DNA of 33,916 bases from a bacterium (GTDB lineage Bacteria; Bacillota; Bacilli; Lactobacillales; Streptococcaceae). The notes under the pieces were generated by a model that did no database searches, had not been told where the DNA came from, and saw nothing but the letters and a program-made list of their open reading frames with translations. Where the stretch lies: NCBI GenBank assembly GCA_905221105.1, contig CAJNBW010000011.1, positions 1 to 33,916 of the forward strand, read 5' to 3'. Shown here in pieces: positions 7,914 through 15,647 of the stretch (its first letter is position 1; every line of letters starts with the position of its first letter). The translations under genes were made by a program, and so were the position numbers.

Positions 7914-8849
7914 ATGGCTGTACGTCATCCGGGCATCAGCCCAACTAACGATTTGGTTGCTAAGAAAATCTTTAGCAATCCAGAAATCACTTGTCAATTT
8001 ATTCGCGATATGCTGGACTTACCAGCCAAAAATGTAACCATTTTGGAGGGGAGTAATATTCATGTACTACCCTCCCTGCCGTACTCGGCTCAGGATTTCT
8101 ATACCAGCATAGACGTTTTAGCTGAACTAGACAATGGGACACAGGTTATCATTGAAATTCAAGTTCATCATCAAAATTTTTTCATCAATCGTCTGTGGGC
8201 TTGTCTATGCAGTCAGGTCAATCAAAACCTAGAGAAAATTCGCCAACGTGAAGGTGATACTCATCAGAGTTACAAGCATATTGCACCAGTATACGCTATC
8301 GCTATCGTGGATAGCAATTATTTCCAAGATGACTTAGCTTTTCACAGTTTCAGTATGCGCGAGGATTCGACAGGTGAGGTCTTAACTATCACAAATAACG
8401 GACAAGAAAATCATCTAGTCAAGATGGCATTCTTGGAATTAAAAAAATACAGAGAAACCAGCAAAGACGAGGTTCGTAAGCCGTGGTTAGAGTTTTTTGG
8501 GAATAAACCCTTTACTCAGCAACCCGAGCGAGCCATCAGCCAAGCAGACCAACTGCTAGACTATAAGAGCTGGTCCGAGGAGGACAGGAAAATGTTTAGT
8601 CAACTACGTATGCGTGAAGAACAGGCATTGTTAGCACAGGACTATGCCTTGGAACAAGCTGAAGAAAGAGGAATCGAAAAAGGCTTAGAACAGGGGCTAG
8701 AACGTGGCCGTGCTGAGGGGATTGAACAAGGACTTGAACGAGGAAAACTCGTTGCTTTCTTGGACATGGTTCGCCAACATGCTCTAACTTCCGAATTCGC
8801 GAGTGAACAATTGGGTATGTCAGTAGCGGAGTTTGAAGCGCTGTTGTAA
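7914..8849 (+). CDS. Rpn family PD-(D/E)XK nuclease, copy 2
   Basis: 311 residues, ATG with GGAG 6 bases upstream. The nuclease core has the same D67 and E81-x-Q83. Differences from copy 1 before residue 225 are few (for example Y/C near residue 94, T/S in EDTTGEV), although the DNA carries many silent changes, so the protein has been conserved or homogenised. The tail differs: it starts ERGIEKGLEQG, has fewer repeat units, and ends FEALL without the EEYK seen in copy 1. No terminator is visible between it and the truncated copy 3, so both are probably on one transcript. Confidence 0.9.
   Translation: MAVRHPGISPTNDLVAKKIFSNPEITCQFIRDMLDLPAKNVTILEGSNIHVLPSLPYSAQDFYTSIDVLAELDNGTQVIIEIQVHHQNFFINRLWACLCSQVNQNLEKIRQREGDTHQSYKHIAPVYAIAIVDSNYFQDDLAFHSFSMREDSTGEVLTITNNGQENHLVKMAFLELKKYRETSKDEVRKPWLEFFGNKPFTQQPERAISQADQLLDYKSWSEEDRKMFSQLRMREEQALLAQDYALEQAEERGIEKGLEQGLERGRAEGIEQGLERGKLVAFLDMVRQHALTSEFASEQLGMSVAEFEALL
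8592..8849 (+). CDS. Intragenic C-terminal protein of rpn copy 2 (RpnS-like), predicted
   Basis: GGAGG (8579-8583), an 8-base spacer and ATG (8592) are in frame with the long gene at the same residue, M227. It would give 85 residues: the repeat tail plus the terminal helical segment. The motif is identical in position to that of copy 1. Expression is inferred. Confidence 0.5.
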   Translation: MFSQLRMREEQALLAQDYALEQAEERGIEKGLEQGLERGRAEGIEQGLERGKLVAFLDMVRQHALTSEFASEQLGMSVAEFEALL

Positions 8850-8853
8850 GACC

Positions 8854-9300
8854 AGCACTAACGGTCAGGAAAACCATCTGGTCAAAATTGCGTTCTTGGA
8901 ACTAATAAAATACAGAGAAACCAGCAAAGACGAGGTTCGCAAGCCATGGTTGGAGTTTTTCGGGAACAAACCTTTTACCCAGCAACCTGAGCGAGCCATC
9001 AGACAGGCAGACCAACTACTGGACTATAAAAGCTGGTCCGAGGAGGACAGGAAAATGTTTAGTGAACAACGCAGACGTGAAGAACAAGCCTTGTTAGCAC
9101 AGGACTATGCCTTGGAACAAGCTGAGGAGAAAGGTTTAGAGCGGGGACTAGAGCGTGGTCGAGCAGAGGGGATTGAACAGGGGAAAGCTGAAGGTAGTTT
9201 CTCGATGTTAGCAAATCTAGTACGTCAAGGTCTTCTAACACCTGAGGTTGCAAGTCAGCAATTAGGCATGACCGTTGCTGAGTTTGAGGCCTTGTTGTAA
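8854..9300 (+). pseudogene. 5'-truncated rpn copy 3 (C-terminal half only)
   Basis: Homology starts abruptly at the point matching TNNGQENHLVK of the full genes, directly after the stop of copy 2. The nuclease core is absent. The remaining frame is intact to TAA and has its own tail variant (EKGLERGLERGRAEG, then FSMLANLVRQ). No convincing start exists at the 5' end, only a TTG at 8833 inside copy 2. It may act as a store of tail sequence for recombination, or as a source of the short C-terminal protein alone. Confidence 0.8.
9055..9300 (+). CDS. Stand-alone Rpn C-terminal protein (RpnS-like) from copy 3, predicted
   Basis: In the truncated copy, GGAGG (9042-9046), an 8-base spacer and ATG (9055) are retained, giving 81 residues with GLERG-type repeats and the terminal segment. 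Because the nuclease core is missing, this copy could make only the antitoxin-like form. It lies on the probable copy 2 transcript. The retained ribosome site and open frame are seen; function is inferred. Confidence 0.5.
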   Translation: MFSEQRRREEQALLAQDYALEQAEEKGLERGLERGRAEGIEQGKAEGSFSMLANLVRQGLLTPEVASQQLGMTVAEFEALL

Positions 9301-9360
9301 TACCAGCACTAACGGTCAGAAAAACCATCTAGTCAAGATTGCCTTCTTAGAGCTAAAAAA
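9301..9360 (+). pseudogene. Short fourth rpn fragment
   Basis: Immediately after the copy 3 stop, the same junction sequence recurs (ACCAGCACTAACGGTCAG), followed by a frame matching TNGQKNHLVKIAFLELK. Homology ends at the A run near 9355-9360, where one base has been lost. The new frame stays open to a TAA at 9547-9549 without further similarity that I can recognise. Confidence 0.65.
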
Positions 9361-9424
9361 TATATAAAGTCAAACAGCAAACTAAACATCTCGCCACAAG
9401 ACTGGGAAAAATCTTTAAAATTAA

Positions 9425-9471
9425 AAACCGCATATAATCAGGTATTGAAGAACCTTGATAATATGCGGTTT
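9425..9471. repeat. Long hairpin, not a classical terminator
   Basis: AAACCGCATAT (9425-9435) pairs with ATATGCGGTTT (9461-9471), and ATCAGGT (9437-9443) pairs with ACCTTGAT (9452-9459) with one bulge. The loop is about 8 bases. No T run follows, so a mobile repeat or RNA structure is as likely as termination. Confidence 0.7.
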
Positions 9472-9548
9472 ATTGTGGAGAGATTTACTTCATTTTCTCC
9501 TGAAATTGAGTTTTTCCCCACATCAACCTCATACACACAGCAAAGTTA

Positions 9549-9588
9549 AGCTGACCTGGTTTGTCGAAAAGATTTTAGAGGAGTATAA
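9549..9588 (+). repeat. Degenerate BOX element end (boxC-like)
   Basis: The sequence AGCTGACCTGGTTTG followed by GATTTTAGAGGAGTATAA closely resembles the boxC end of the pneumococcal BOX repeat as I remember it. The region from 9365 (CAAACAGCAAACTA) may be the decayed boxA side. An alignment to the BOX consensus would settle this. Confidence 0.45.
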
Positions 9589-9591
9589 GCA

Positions 9592-9620
9592 TTTACTAAA
9601 ACTAAAAAAAATGATATAAT
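9592..9620 (+). promoter_or_regulatory. pgm promoter
   Basis: TTTACT (9592-9597), a 17-base spacer and TATAAT (9615-9620) with TG extension (TGA). The ATG is 40 bases downstream with a good AAAGGAGA site. Confidence 0.7.
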
Positions 9621-9659
9621 GAAGCCGATTAAATGTTTTAAAAATAAAGGAGAATTTTA

Positions 9660-11378
9660 ATGTCTTACCAAGAAAATTACCAGAAATGGGTTGATTTTGC
9701 GGAGCTTCCTGACTACCTTCGTCAAGATTTGGAAAATATGGACGAAAAAACAAAGGAAGATGCCTTCTATACAAATCTTGAATTTGGTACTGCAGGTATG
9801 CGTGGCTTGATTGGTGCTGGTACAAACCGCATCAACATCTACGTTGTTCGTCAAGCTACTGAAGGATTGGCTCGTTTGATTGAGTCAAAAGGTGGAAACG
9901 AAAAAGAACGTGGTGTCGCAATCGCCTACGATAGCCGTCACTTCTCACCAGAGTTTGCCTTTGAATCTGCAGCAGTTCTTGCTAAACACGGTATCAAATC
10001 TTATGTATTTGAAAGCCTTCGTCCAACTCCAGAACTCTCATTTGCAGTTCGTCACCTCAACTGTTTCGCAGGTATTATGGTCACAGCCAGCCACAACCCT
10101 GCTCCATTTAACGGTTACAAGGTTTACGGTGAAGACGGTGGACAAATGCCTCCACACGACGCGGACGCTTTGACTACTTATATCCGTGCAATTGAAAATC
10201 CATTTGCAGTTGAAGTTGCTGATGTGGAAGCTGAAAAAGCTTCTGGCCTGATTGAAGTTATCGGCGAAGCTGTCGATGTAGAATACCTTAAAGAGGTTAA
10301 GGACGTAAACATCAACCCAGCCTTGATTGAAGAATTCGGTAAAGACATGAAAATTGTCTACACACCACTTCATGGTACTGGTGAAATGTTGGCTCGTCGT
10401 GCTCTTGCCCAAGCAGGATTTGACTCTGTTCAAGTCGTTGAAGCACAAGCAACTGCTGATCCTGACTTCTCAACTGTAAAATCTCCAAACCCAGAAAGCC
10501 AAGCAGCCTTTGCCCTTGCTGAAGAACTTGGTCGTCAAGTTGGTGCAGATGTTCTTGTCGCAACTGACCCTGACGCTGACCGTGTTGGTGTTGAAGTTCT
10601 TCAAAAAGATGGTAGCTACCTCAACCTTTCAGGTAACCAAATCGGTGCTATCATGGCTAAATACATCTTGGAAGCCCACAAAAACGCTGGAACTCTTCCT
10701 GAAAATGCAGCCCTCTGCAAATCTATCGTTTCAACTGACTTGGTAACGAAAATTGCTGAAAGCTACGGCGCAACTATGTTCAACGTCTTGACTGGTTTCA
10801 AATTTATCGCTGAAAAAATCCAAGAATTCGAAGAAAAACACAACCACACTTACATGATGGGATTTGAAGAAAGCTTCGGTTACTTGATTAAACCATTCGT
10901 ACGTGATAAAGATGCTATCCAAGCTGTTCTAGTCGTTGCTGAACTTGCTGCCTACTACCGTTCACGTGGTTTGACACTTGCTGACGGTATCGAAGAAATC
11001 TACAAAGAATACGGCTACTACGCAGAAAAGACTATCTCTGTTACCCTCTCAGGTGTCGATGGTGCAGAACAAATCAAAGCAATCATGGCTAAATTCCGTA
11101 ACAATGCTCCAAAAGAATGGAACACAACAGCTATCACTGTCGTAGAAGACTTCAAGGCTCAAACTGCTACTGCTGCTGACGGAACTGTTACAAACTTGAC
11201 AACTCCTCCAAGTGATGTTTTGAAATATACACTTGCTGACGGTTCATGGATTGCAGTTCGCCCTTCAGGTACAGAACCAAAAATCAAGTTCTACATTGCA
11301 GTTGTAGGTGAAACCAACGAAGAATCACAAGCTAAAATCGCTAACATTGAAGCAGAAATCAATGCTTTTGTAAAATAA
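9660..11378 (+). CDS. pgm: Phospho-sugar mutase (phosphoglucomutase)
   Basis: 572 residues, the normal size for the streptococcal alpha-phosphoglucomutase. It interconverts glucose-1-phosphate and glucose-6-phosphate, feeding UDP-glucose for capsule, teichoic acid and glycolipid synthesis in the cytosol. Visible motifs in order: GTAGMRGLIGAG near residues 40-55, the catalytic phosphoserine loop TASHNP, the metal loop DPDADRVG, the sugar-binding loop GFEESFGYL and the C-terminal phosphate-binding RPSGTEPKIKFY. The ATG has AAAGGAGA at the right distance. It is a monocistronic unit bounded by its own promoter and a strong terminator. Codon use is the biased set of a highly expressed gene. A phosphomannomutase side activity is possible. 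Confidence 0.95.
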   Translation: MSYQENYQKWVDFAELPDYLRQDLENMDEKTKEDAFYTNLEFGTAGMRGLIGAGTNRINIYVVRQATEGLARLIESKGGNEKERGVAIAYDSRHFSPEFAFESAAVLAKHGIKSYVFESLRPTPELSFAVRHLNCFAGIMVTASHNPAPFNGYKVYGEDGGQMPPHDADALTTYIRAIENPFAVEVADVEAEKASGLIEVIGEAVDVEYLKEVKDVNINPALIEEFGKDMKIVYTPLHGTGEMLARRALAQAGFDSVQVVEAQATADPDFSTVKSPNPESQAAFALAEELGRQVGADVLVATDPDADRVGVEVLQKDGSYLNLSGNQIGAIMAKYILEAHKNAGTLPENAALCKSIVSTDLVTKIAESYGATMFNVLTGFKFIAEKIQEFEEKHNHTYMMGFEESFGYLIKPFVRDKDAIQAVLVVAELAAYYRSRGLTLADGIEEIYKEYGYYAEKTISVTLSGVDGAEQIKAIMAKFRNNAPKEWNTTAITVVEDFKAQTATAADGTVTNLTTPPSDVLKYTLADGSWIAVRPSGTEPKIKFYIAVVGETNEESQAKIANIEAEINAFVK

Positions 11379-11386
11379 AGACCTAT

Positions 11387-11419
11387 AAAAGATGAGACAA
11401 ACCAATCTCATCTTTTTTT
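11387..11419 (+). terminator. pgm terminator
   Basis: GATGAGA (11391-11397), an 8-base loop and TCTCATC (11406-11412), followed by seven T. Confidence 0.9.
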
Positions 11420-11489
11420 CGTATCAAATCTAAGCAATTTTAGAAACTTTATGGCATACTAGACATATCAATGAAAGCGAGGTAATCTC

Positions 11490-11837
11490 ATGGAACAATT
11501 TTTAGATAATATCAAAGACCTTGAAGTCACTACAGTTGCGCGTGCGCAAGAAGCTCTTGATAAAAAAGAAACTGCAACCTTCTTTATCGGTCGCAAAACT
11601 TGCCCTTACTGCCGTAAATTTGCAGGTACATTGGCTGGTGTCGTAGCTGAAACTAAAGCTCACATCTACTTCATCAACAGTGAAGAACCAAGCCAACTCA
11701 ATGAGTTACAAGCATTCCGTTCACGCTACGGAATCCCAACTGTACCAGGCTTTGTTCACATTGCAGATGGACAAATCAATGTCCGTTGCGACTCTTCAAT
11801 GTCAGCACAAGAAATCAAAGAATTTGCAGGATTGTAA
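11490..11837 (+). CDS. bta: Thioredoxin-fold bacteriocin transport accessory protein
   Basis: 115 residues. It has a thioredoxin-like fold with the active-site motif CPYC in GRKTCPYCRKF at about residues 36-39 and the cis-proline region GIPTVPGF. There is no signal peptide, so it is cytosolic or loosely associated. The family is annotated as bacteriocin transport accessory protein (Bta), but its substrate is not clear; a general disulfide reductase is equally possible. It follows pgm as in pneumococcus and has a good ribosome site (GCGAGGTAATCTC then ATG). It converges with the K+ channel gene and shares its terminator. Confidence 0.85.
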   Translation: MEQFLDNIKDLEVTTVARAQEALDKKETATFFIGRKTCPYCRKFAGTLAGVVAETKAHIYFINSEEPSQLNELQAFRSRYGIPTVPGFVHIADGQINVRCDSSMSAQEIKEFAGL

Positions 11838-11862
11838 AAAAGCCACTCATCGAGTGGTTTTT
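11836..11862. terminator. Bidirectional terminator between bta and the K+ channel gene
   Basis: CCACTC (11843-11848), loop ATC and GAGTGG (11852-11857) are flanked by an A run on one side and a T run on the other, so it can serve both converging genes. Confidence 0.85.
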
Positions 11863-11874
11863 AAATGGTCAAAA

Positions 11875-12648
11875 TTACCTTTTTTCAAGCAAATCTTGTA
11901 TCATTCTATGCAGTTCTTCTATCTTCTCGGATTGTTTCTCTAGTAATATTCTCTGACTATATAATTCATCGCGGAGTTTATCAAGTTTTATCTGTTCATC
12001 TGGATTATCTTTTACAAAAAAGTTCGTCAAGGTACTCGTTAACATTCCTATTGTTCCAATACCGACAAGCATTAATAAAACAGCTAACCATTTACCAAAA
12101 ATTGAAGTCGGAACAATATCCCCATAACCAACTGTCGTTACAGTAACAAGGGCCCACCAAAGACTTTCTGAAAAAGATTTTTCTTCAACAACGGATAAAA
12201 TCGAACTCCCTACCAGCACAATAAAGGAATTGAGATAGAAAATATAAAGCAAGCCATTTGTTCGTAAGAGTTTTCCAATCTTCTTTTCCAGCTTACCAGT
12301 CAATCCAACGATTCTTAAAAGACGAGTCAGTTTCAATAATTTTGTCAGCCTTGCTAGGCGAAAGATGCGTCCTAATCGAAACACTGTAAAAATAGCATTT
12401 AAAGGCAGGATAGCTAGCAAATCAAAGATATTTTCAATTATGAATCGCCATTTCCCTTTACTTAAAAAGAAGCGCCAGCCATAATCCACCACGAAAACAC
12501 CCCAAAGTAGTAAATCAATAATATTGTACGGAGGATTGTCCAAATCGACCATCTCAGCAAATCCAAGCAAGACTAGAGCAACAGATATCAACGCAAGTAT
12601 GATAATCGTTGTATCGTAGTAATCCTTAAATAACCATTTTATTTTCAC
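11875..12648 (-). CDS. Voltage-gated-type potassium channel (six TM, one pore)
   Basis: 257 residues. The GTG start at 12648 is preceded by AGGAG at 7 bases. The layout is S1 about 14-32, S2 about 42-62, S3 about 70-90, S4 91-113, S5 about 131-153, pore helix and filter TVGYGD at 172-177, S6 about 185-208, and a charged coiled-coil tail 215-255. S4 carries R or K at 91, 94, 97, 100, 103, 106, 109 and 112, exactly every third residue, as in a real voltage sensor. There is no RCK/TrkA domain. It has its own promoter. Role: K+ conduction across the plasma membrane; gating is inferred from sequence only. Confidence 0.9.
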   Translation of the reverse strand: MKIKWLFKDYYDTTIIILALISVALVLLGFAEMVDLDNPPYNIIDLLLWGVFVVDYGWRFFLSKGKWRFIIENIFDLLAILPLNAIFTVFRLGRIFRLARLTKLLKLTRLLRIVGLTGKLEKKIGKLLRTNGLLYIFYLNSFIVLVGSSILSVVEEKSFSESLWWALVTVTTVGYGDIVPTSIFGKWLAVLLMLVGIGTIGMLTSTLTNFFVKDNPDEQIKLDKLRDELYSQRILLEKQSEKIEELHRMIQDLLEKR

Positions 12649-12675
12649 GCTATTTCTCCTATTTCATTTTTGAAC

Positions 12676-12684
12676 ATTATACCA
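12676..12684 (-). promoter_or_regulatory. Extended -10 promoter of the K+ channel gene
   Basis: TGG-TATAAT on the minus strand, 27 bases before the GTG start and downstream of the vic operon terminator. The -35 is weak. Confidence 0.6.
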
Positions 12685-12705
12685 CAACAAATATCTACTA
12701 ATTTA

Positions 12706-12734
12706 TAAAAAAGAAGGCGCTCGCCTTCTTTTTT
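12706..12734 (-). terminator. vicRKX operon terminator
   Basis: GAAGGC (12713-12718) pairs with GCCTTC (12723-12728), with A and T runs on either side. It begins at the vicX stop codon. Confidence 0.9.
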
Positions 12735-13542
12735 ATATATCTGTCAATGGTGTTGCGGTATCTGGTGAGGTATCATAAACTTTAAAGTCTATTCCGACTC
12801 CCAGATCAGCTTGTGCTAGCTGGTTGACCATGGTCATGTGAGCCAGCTCCTTGATATTGTTCTCCTTGGACAAGTGACCAAGGTAGATTTTCTTAGTGCG
12901 ATTTCCTAGCGTCCGAATCATGGCTTCAGCACCATCTTCGTTAGAAAGGTGACCGAGATCCGATAGGATTCGTTGTTTGAGTCTCCAAGCGTAAGAACCT
13001 GCTCGCAAAATCTCTACATCGTGGTTGGACTCGATAAGATAGCCATCCGCATTTTCGACAATTCCTGCCATACGGTCACTGACATAACCTGTATCGGTCA
13101 AAAGGACAAAACTTTTATCATCTTTCATAAAGCGATAGAACTGCGGTGCGACTGCATCATGGCTTACACCAAAACTCTCGATGTCGATATCTCCAAAAGT
13201 TTTGGTTTTGCCCATCTCAAAGATATGCTTTTGCGAAGAATCCACCTTGCCAAGATATTTACTGTTTTCCATAGCTTGCCAAGTCTTTTCATTAGCATAA
13301 AGATCCATACCATATTTGCGGGCCAAAACACCCACTCCATGGATATGGTCTGAATGCTCATGGGTAATCAAGATGGCGTCCAAGTCTTCTGGTTTGCGGT
13401 TAATTTCAGCAAGTAGGCTGGTAATTTTCTTACCTGACAAGCCTGCATCCACTAAAAGCTTCTTTTTTGGGGTTTCCAGATAAAAGGAATTTCCACTGGA
13501 ACCCGACGCTAAAATACTGTATTTAAAGCCTTTTTCACTCAT
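12733..13542 (-). CDS. vicX: VicX/WalJ (YycJ) metallo-beta-lactamase fold hydrolase
   Basis: 269 residues, the usual length. N-terminal ILASGSSGNSFYLE, then the metal-binding THEHSDHIHG (HxHxDH) near 60-66, a later aspartate in LTDTGYVSD and GHLS-type histidines near the end. The family is cytosolic and, from work on WalJ/YycJ, is linked to cell division and wall control and possibly to DNA repair; its substrate is not settled. It is the third gene of the vic operon, one base after vicK, so it is translationally coupled. Confidence 0.95.
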   Translation of the reverse strand: MSEKGFKYSILASGSSGNSFYLETPKKKLLVDAGLSGKKITSLLAEINRKPEDLDAILITHEHSDHIHGVGVLARKYGMDLYANEKTWQAMENSKYLGKVDSSQKHIFEMGKTKTFGDIDIESFGVSHDAVAPQFYRFMKDDKSFVLLTDTGYVSDRMAGIVENADGYLIESNHDVEILRAGSYAWRLKQRILSDLGHLSNEDGAEAMIRTLGNRTKKIYLGHLSKENNIKELAHMTMVNQLAQADLGVGIDFKVYDTSPDTATPLTDI

Positions 13543-13543
13543 T

Positions 13544-14893
13544 CTAGTCTTCTACTTCATCCTCCCATACTTCTTCTTTTACTGCATCCTTATCATAAGG
13601 GAGTACAATGGTAAAGGTTGAACCCTTACCGTATTCACTCTTGGCCCAAATAAAACCATTATGCTGTTTGATAATTTCTTTGGCAATAGACAGTCCCAAG
13701 CCTGTTCCACCTTGGGCACGACTTCTAGCACGGTCCACACGGTAGAAACGGTCAAAAATACGTGGTAAATCCTGCTTAGGAATACCCAAACCTTGGTCTG
13801 AGATGGATAAAATCATCTGATCATCAGTCGTCTTCATGGTCACTGTGATTTTACCACCGTCTGGAGAATATTTAATGGCATTATTAAGAATATTATCAAT
13901 CACCTGAGTCATCTTATCTGTATCAATTTCAATCCAGACAGAGGTAATTGGGTAATCTCTCACCAGTTCGTATTTCTTCTCTTCATCCTGCCCTCTTATC
14001 TGATCAAAACGGTTGAGGATAAAAGTAATAAAGGCAGTAAAGTTAATCAGTTCCACATCCAGATGACTGGTCGCATTGTCAATCCGAGAGAGATGAAGGA
14101 GGTCAGTTACCATGCGCATCATACGATTGGTTTCGTCTAGAGATACCTTAATAAAGTCTGGTGCTACGGTTTCACACAAAGCTCCCTCATCCAAGGCTTC
14201 AAGATAAGATTTAACACTGGTTAAGGGCGTCCGTAACTCATGGCTAACATTGGAAACAAAGAGTCTCCGCTCGCGTTCCTCCTTCTCCTGCTCCGTCGTA
14301 TCATGCAAAACAGCAACTAGACCCGAAATAAAGCCAGACTCTCGACGAATCAAAGCAAAGCGAACACGAAGGCTCAGATACTCACCATTAGCATCCTGAG
14401 AATCAATGATGAGCTCAGGAATTTGGGTGATCAAATCACGAAGTTCATACTCATCTTCAATCTTAAGCAATTCTAGAATACTTTTGTTGAGAACATCTTC
14501 TTTCTGAACACCTAACTGTTTCTTAGCCATGTCATTAATCATGGTAATCTTCCCACGACGATTGGTCGCAAGGACTCCATCCGTCATGTAAGAGAGGATA
14601 CTGTGTAATCGTTTACTCTCTTGCTCCAGATTTTCTTGAGTCAACCGAATTACTTCTGATAAATCATTAAGATTATTGGTAATATTAGTGATTTCAGAGC
14701 TTCCCTGCATATCCAATACCTGAGAATAATCTCCTGCAATCAGGTCTTTTACCTTTTGATTGATTTGCTTCAGCCGAATATTATCCCGACGATTTTCTAG
14801 CAAGAGCAAGGTCACGACTAAAATAAAGCCAAGTAAAATGAGGATAAAGATAAAATCACTGGTTAAAACTGTGTCTTTAATTAGTTTAATCAT
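13544..14893 (-). CDS. vicK: Sensor histidine kinase VicK (WalK)
   Basis: 449 residues. One N-terminal membrane segment (about 12-32) with only a short outside portion, as in streptococcal WalK and unlike the two-TM Bacillus form. Then a HAMP-like linker (about 35-85), a PAS domain (about 95-200), HisKA with phospho-acceptor H218 in VSHELRTPL, and a HATPase with N box NNAIKYS, G1 SDQGLGIP, F box FDRFYRVD and G2 [10 protein letters not shown]. It phosphorylates or dephosphorylates VicR in response to envelope state. It overlaps vicR by 8 bases. Confidence 0.97.
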   Translation of the reverse strand: MIKLIKDTVLTSDFIFILILLGFILVVTLLLLENRRDNIRLKQINQKVKDLIAGDYSQVLDMQGSSEITNITNNLNDLSEVIRLTQENLEQESKRLHSILSYMTDGVLATNRRGKITMINDMAKKQLGVQKEDVLNKSILELLKIEDEYELRDLITQIPELIIDSQDANGEYLSLRVRFALIRRESGFISGLVAVLHDTTEQEKEERERRLFVSNVSHELRTPLTSVKSYLEALDEGALCETVAPDFIKVSLDETNRMMRMVTDLLHLSRIDNATSHLDVELINFTAFITFILNRFDQIRGQDEEKKYELVRDYPITSVWIEIDTDKMTQVIDNILNNAIKYSPDGGKITVTMKTTDDQMILSISDQGLGIPKQDLPRIFDRFYRVDRARSRAQGGTGLGLSIAKEIIKQHNGFIWAKSEYGKGSTFTIVLPYDKDAVKEEVWEDEVED

Positions 14894-15593
14894 TATTTCT
14901 CATATAATAACCAACACCGCGACGTGTCAGGATATACTCTGGACGACTTGGTGTGTCTTCAATCTTCTCACGCAAACGTCTGATAGTTACATCAACTGTT
15001 CGAACATCTCCGAAATAATCATAACCCCAGACCGTTTCAAGCAAGTGTTCACGCGTAATTACTTGACCGATATGAGAGGCCAAGTGGTACAAGAGTTCAA
15101 ATTCACGGTGAGTTAAGTCTAGTTCTTCACCGTATTTCTTAGCTACATAAGCATCTGGCACAATCTCCAAGTCCCCAATTTGCAAGGGTTGAGTTTTCTT
15201 TTCATCAGACTCTTGATTATCTACAGAAGTCAAATCTGTACGACGGAGAAGAGCTTTGACACGCGCCTGCAACTCACGATTTGAGAAGGGTTTGGTCACA
15301 TAGTCATCCGCTCCAAGCTCTAAACCGATAACCTTATCAAATTCGCTATCCTTAGCTGACAGCATGATAATAGGCACACTACTAGTCTTACGAATAGTCT
15401 TCGCAACTTCTAAACCATCAATTTCTGGAAGCATCAAATCCAAAATAATAATATCTGGTTGCTCTGCTTCAAATTGCTCTAGCGCTTCACAACCATTAAA
15501 AGCAGTTACAACCTCGTAACCTTCCTTGGTCATATTAAACTTGATAATATCCGAGATTGGTTTTTCATCATCTACAATTAATATTTTTTTCAT
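14886..15593 (-). CDS. vicR: Response regulator VicR (WalR), OmpR/PhoB family
   Basis: 235 residues. Receiver domain 1-120 with acidic pair D8-D9, phospho-acceptor D52 in [11 protein letters not shown] and the conserved lysine in VTKPF. Winged-helix DNA-binding domain about 135-232 with [13 protein letters not shown] and [15 protein letters not shown]. It is the essential regulator of wall hydrolases (such as PcsB) and fatty-acid genes in pneumococcus, from knowledge of the family. First gene of the operon, with a GGTGA site before the ATG. Confidence 0.97.
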   Translation of the reverse strand: MKKILIVDDEKPISDIIKFNMTKEGYEVVTAFNGCEALEQFEAEQPDIIILDLMLPEIDGLEVAKTIRKTSSVPIIMLSAKDSEFDKVIGLELGADDYVTKPFSNRELQARVKALLRRTDLTSVDNQESDEKKTQPLQIGDLEIVPDAYVAKKYGEELDLTHREFELLYHLASHIGQVITREHLLETVWGYDYFGDVRTVDVTIRRLREKIEDTPSRPEYILTRRGVGYYMRNND

Positions 15594-15614
15594 ATGTTCA
15601 CCTTTTTCTCTACT

Positions 15615-15623
15615 ATTATACCA
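15615..15623 (-). promoter_or_regulatory. vicRKX promoter
   Basis: Extended -10 TGG-TATAAT on the minus strand, 22 bases before the vicR ATG and just past the mutY stop. No good -35 is visible. Confidence 0.65.
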
Positions 15624-15647
15624 AAAAATAGCAAGAAGACATAATAG

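Noticed and set aside
8833..8853. TTG start at 8833 for rpn copy 3
   Set aside because: It lies inside copy 2 in another frame, has no ribosome site and gives a non-homologous N-terminus.
6746..9360. Insertion sequence carrying a transposase
   Set aside because: Rpn proteins are sometimes annotated as putative transposases, but I see no terminal inverted repeats or target duplications around the array.
9425..9471. Intrinsic terminator
   Set aside because: Strong pairing but no T run after the stem on either strand close enough to support termination.
9529..9854. Minus-strand frames over the start of pgm
   Set aside because: They lie on the antisense of a strongly conserved gene and its promoter, and the composition is that of a shadow frame.
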